Shown: piece by piece, positions 4,642-6,579 of the stretch
Numbering within the stretch: the stretch's first letter is position 1
How the letters are laid out: each line of letters begins with the position of its first letter
From: Candidatus Zixiibacteriota bacterium
Lineage (GTDB): Bacteria; Zixibacteria; MSB-5A5; JAUVRN01
Assembly (NCBI GenBank): GCA_030597645.1
Contig: JAUVRN010000117.1
Location: forward strand, 1 to 6,579
Direction: 5' to 3'
Length of the DNA stretch: 6,579 bases
Made by a program: the position numbers and the translations under genes
The notes under the pieces: model-generated
Seen by the model: the letters and a program-made list of their open reading frames with translations, nothing else
Told to the model about the DNA's origin: nothing
Database searches by the model: none

Positions 4642-6101
4642 CCGCTACCGCGGGTGACGTGACCCGGCGCCTGGCCGGCGCCCGACTCCTCGGCGCACCG
4701 GATACCGAACTCGCGGGTGCGAGTCACGACTCACGCCGCATCAAGCCCGGAATGCTCTTCGCCTGTCTGTCCGGACACCACGACGACGGCCGCGCGTACC
4801 TGGATGATGCGCTGGAGGCCGGAGCATCCGCGTTGCTCCTGGAACCGCCCGTCCATCCACACGCACCCGTACAAATCCTGGTGCCCGAGGCCCGTCAGGC
4901 CTTCGCGGGCGCGGCCCGCGCCATCTACGGCCCCGGTCCGGGCGAACCCGCGGTCGGTATCACCGGAACCAACGGCAAGACGACCGTCGCTTACCTGATC
5001 GCGGCCATGCTTCAGGCCGCCGGGCGCTCACCGTTGCTCGTGGGGAGCATCGAATCACGTTGGGGTGACCAGTCGCGTGAGGCGGCACACACCACGCCCG
5101 AGGCGGGTGAACTGCACGCACTCTGGGCGGAAGCCCGGGACGCAGGTGTCGATGCGCTCGTCATAGAGACGTCATCTCACGGACTGCTGCTGCACCGTGT
5201 CGACGGCGTCGACTTCACCGTAGGCGTGTTCACCAATCTCTCGCGTGACCACCTCGACTACCATCCCGATCTCGAAGCCTATCGCGGTGCCAAGACGCGC
5301 CTGTTCGCCCGGCTGCCCCGCCAGGGCCGCGCGGTCCTCAATCGTGATGACGACGCGTGGGAAGACTTCGCCCGCGCAACCCGCGCCCGGATCATCACGT
5401 TCGGTTCCACGGCCGAGGCGGATGTCTGGATGCGAGCCGTAGAAATCACCGCCGAGGGCATCGAGGCGACACTGGCCACGCCGAGCGGAGACGTGCACCT
5501 GGTGTCCAGTCTGTACGGCCAATACAATGTCGCCAACCTGCTGGCGGCCACGGCGGCGGGCCTGGCCCTCGGCCTCGATCACGACGCGAGCGCGGCCGGC
5601 GGCAAGCGGATGGACCACGGACCCGGGCGTGCGGAGCGCATCGACTGCGGACAGCCCTGCGTGGTGCTCAACGATTTTGCGCACACTCCCGATGCGCTTG
5701 CGCACGTGCTGGATGCGGCGCGCCGGCTGACCGCGGGTCAGCTCCACGTCGTCTTCGGGTGCGGAGGCGACCGCGATCCCGGTAAGCGACCGGTGATGGG
5801 CCGGGTCGCCTACGATCGCGCTGATCGACTGACGATCACCTCCGACAACCCGCGCACGGAAGATCCGCAGTCCATTATCGATCAGATCACGGAACCGCTG
5901 GGCCGCGACGCCAACGTCAGCGTCCAACCGGATCGCACCCAGGCGATCCGGACCGCGCTTGCGCAACAAGAGGCGGGGGATACGCTGATCGTCGCGGGCA
6001 AGGGTCACGAGCGCTACCAGATCATCGGCGAAACGCGGCACCGTTTCGACGACGCCGAAGTCCTGCGCCGGGAGCTGTCGCGCCTGGGATACGGATCATG
6101 A
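4638..6101 (+). CDS. murE: UDP-MurNAc-L-Ala-D-Glu:meso-diaminopimelate ligase MurE
   Basis: MurE is the cytoplasmic ATP-dependent ligase that adds the third amino acid to UDP-MurNAc-L-Ala-D-Glu. The 487 residues cover all three Mur ligase domains. Domain 1 contains the uridine-binding DSR (31-33). The central domain has the P-loop GITGTNGKTT (107-116), HTTPE (151-155), ETSSHGL (177-183), NLSRDHLDYH (200-209) and YRGAKTRLF (215-223), where Lys219 is the expected carbamylated lysine. The C-terminal domain has DFAHTPDAL (346-354), FGCGGDRDPGKRPVM (373-387), DNPR (403-406) and GKGHE (454-458). DNPR is the signature that selects meso-diaminopimelate; lysine-adding enzymes differ there. Phe347 replaces the usual Tyr of DYAHTP. 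ATG at 4638 overlaps the ftsI stop (ATGA) and has AAAGG eight bases upstream. Confidence 0.97.
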   Translation: MTATAGDVTRRLAGARLLGAPDTELAGASHDSRRIKPGMLFACLSGHHDDGRAYLDDALEAGASALLLEPPVHPHAPVQILVPEARQAFAGAARAIYGPGPGEPAVGITGTNGKTTVAYLIAAMLQAAGRSPLLVGSIESRWGDQSREAAHTTPEAGELHALWAEARDAGVDALVIETSSHGLLLHRVDGVDFTVGVFTNLSRDHLDYHPDLEAYRGAKTRLFARLPRQGRAVLNRDDDAWEDFARATRARIITFGSTAEADVWMRAVEITAEGIEATLATPSGDVHLVSSLYGQYNVANLLAATAAGLALGLDHDASAAGGKRMDHGPGRAERIDCGQPCVVLNDFAHTPDALAHVLDAARRLTAGQLHVVFGCGGDRDPGKRPVMGRVAYDRADRLTITSDNPRTEDPQSIIDQITEPLGRDANVSVQPDRTQAIRTALAQQEAGDTLIVAGKGHERYQIIGETRHRFDDAEVLRRELSRLGYGS

Positions 6102-6579
6102 GGCAGATGATGGGCAAGCGCACGCGGTCCGACATCCACATCGACGCCTACCAGGTCGATCAGACCTGTACCGGTGCACGGGTCACCACCGGACAGGGTA
6201 TCACCTTTGCCGGTGCATCGTGCGACTCGCGCCAGGTGCAGCCGGGCCAGCTGTTCGTGGCGCTGCCCGGCGAGCGGACCGACGGACACCACTACCTGGG
6301 TGACGCGGTCACCGCCGGCGCTGCGGTATTGCTCGTGATGCGGGATCACCCTGCGCTGGCCGATGCGCCCCCCGACGTACCCCGATTGGAAGTGCCCGAC
6401 ACGCTCGCGGCACTGCAGCAGTTGGCCCGCTGGCACCGAGATCGCTTCGACATCCCGTTCGTGGCCGTGACCGGATCCAACGGTAAGACGACGACCAAGG
6501 ACATGATCGCGGCAGCCCTCGGTGCTCGCTACCACGTGTTCCGCACGCGTGGCAACCTCAATTCGGGTATCGGAGTTCC
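6098..6579 (+). CDS. murF: UDP-MurNAc-tripeptide:D-Ala-D-Ala ligase MurF, N-terminal third (cut by window edge)
   Basis: MurF attaches D-Ala-D-Ala to UDP-MurNAc-tripeptide, completing the cytoplasmic pentapeptide precursor. 160 codons of a family usually near 450 residues are present; the gene runs off the right edge. It shows the N-terminal substrate domain (ASCDSRQVQPGQLFVALPGERTDGH, about residues 43-68 region, split here only as landmarks), the ATP-binding loop VTGSNGKTTTKDM (124-136) and the start of the GNLNSGIGV motif (152-160), where most MurF proteins have NN followed by an acidic residue or His. ATG at 6098 overlaps the murE stop by 4 bases, as at the two preceding junctions. ATG codons at 6107 and 6110 are alternatives; GAGG at 6100-6103 is well spaced for 6110. 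MurF rather than MurE is indicated by GSNGKTTTKDM and by its position after murE. Confidence 0.93.
   Translation, partial: MRQMMGKRTRSDIHIDAYQVDQTCTGARVTTGQGITFAGASCDSRQVQPGQLFVALPGERTDGHHYLGDAVTAGAAVLLVMRDHPALADAPPDVPRLEVPDTLAALQQLARWHRDRFDIPFVAVTGSNGKTTTKDMIAAALGARYHVFRTRGNLNSGIGV
6100..6103 (+). promoter_or_regulatory. Possible ribosome-binding site for an internal murF start
   Basis: GAGG overlaps the murE stop codon and lies six bases before ATG 6110 (three before ATG 6107). It could make 6110 the real murF start, four codons inside the longest frame, although the ATGA overlap favours 6098. Confidence 0.35.

Overview
This window is the start of a division and cell wall (dcw) gene cluster in a GC-rich bacterium, plus a divergent, unrecognised gene at the left edge. 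All the recognisable genes are on the + strand in the classical order mraZ - rsmH - ftsL-like - ftsI/pbpB - murE - murF. murF is cut off by the right edge. I found no mobile element, CRISPR array, tRNA, rRNA, toxin-antitoxin pair or defence gene. This is core genome, and the points of interest are in its regulation and fine structure rather than in a new gene system.

Organism: MurE carries the DNPR motif typical of meso-diaminopimelate-adding enzymes, and FtsI ends in one PASTA domain. Together with high GC and the MraZ style (FKGQY near the N-terminus) this would fit a member of the FCB superphylum, perhaps a Rhodothermota/Balneolota-like lineage. The placement is tentative and rests on remembered family traits, not on a search.

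Layout: 1-352 (- strand) is the N-terminal part of a probably exported protein of unknown function. 353-872 is a 520-base intergenic region with a cluster of GTGGGG motifs (435-462), a candidate promoter (598-625), an exact 10-base tandem repeat AAAAGTGGGG x2 with a third degenerate copy in phase (631-660), and a leader predicted to fold into several hairpins (about 694-810). The tandem repeat fits published MraZ operator motifs and sits just downstream of the promoter, so it is the likely autorepression site for the operon. 873-6579 is the operon proper.

The genes are tightly packed. mraZ and rsmH are 2 bases apart. ftsL/ftsI, ftsI/murE and murE/murF each overlap by 4 bases, which suggests translational coupling. 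The one real gap, rsmH to ftsL (33 bases), contains a run of 12 G directly before the ftsL start codon. It is either an unusual ribosome-binding site that could vary by slippage, or a sequencing artefact. Functionally, MraZ controls transcription, RsmH methylates 16S rRNA, FtsL and FtsI act in the septal peptidoglycan synthesis complex, and MurE and MurF make the UDP-MurNAc-pentapeptide precursor in the cytoplasm.
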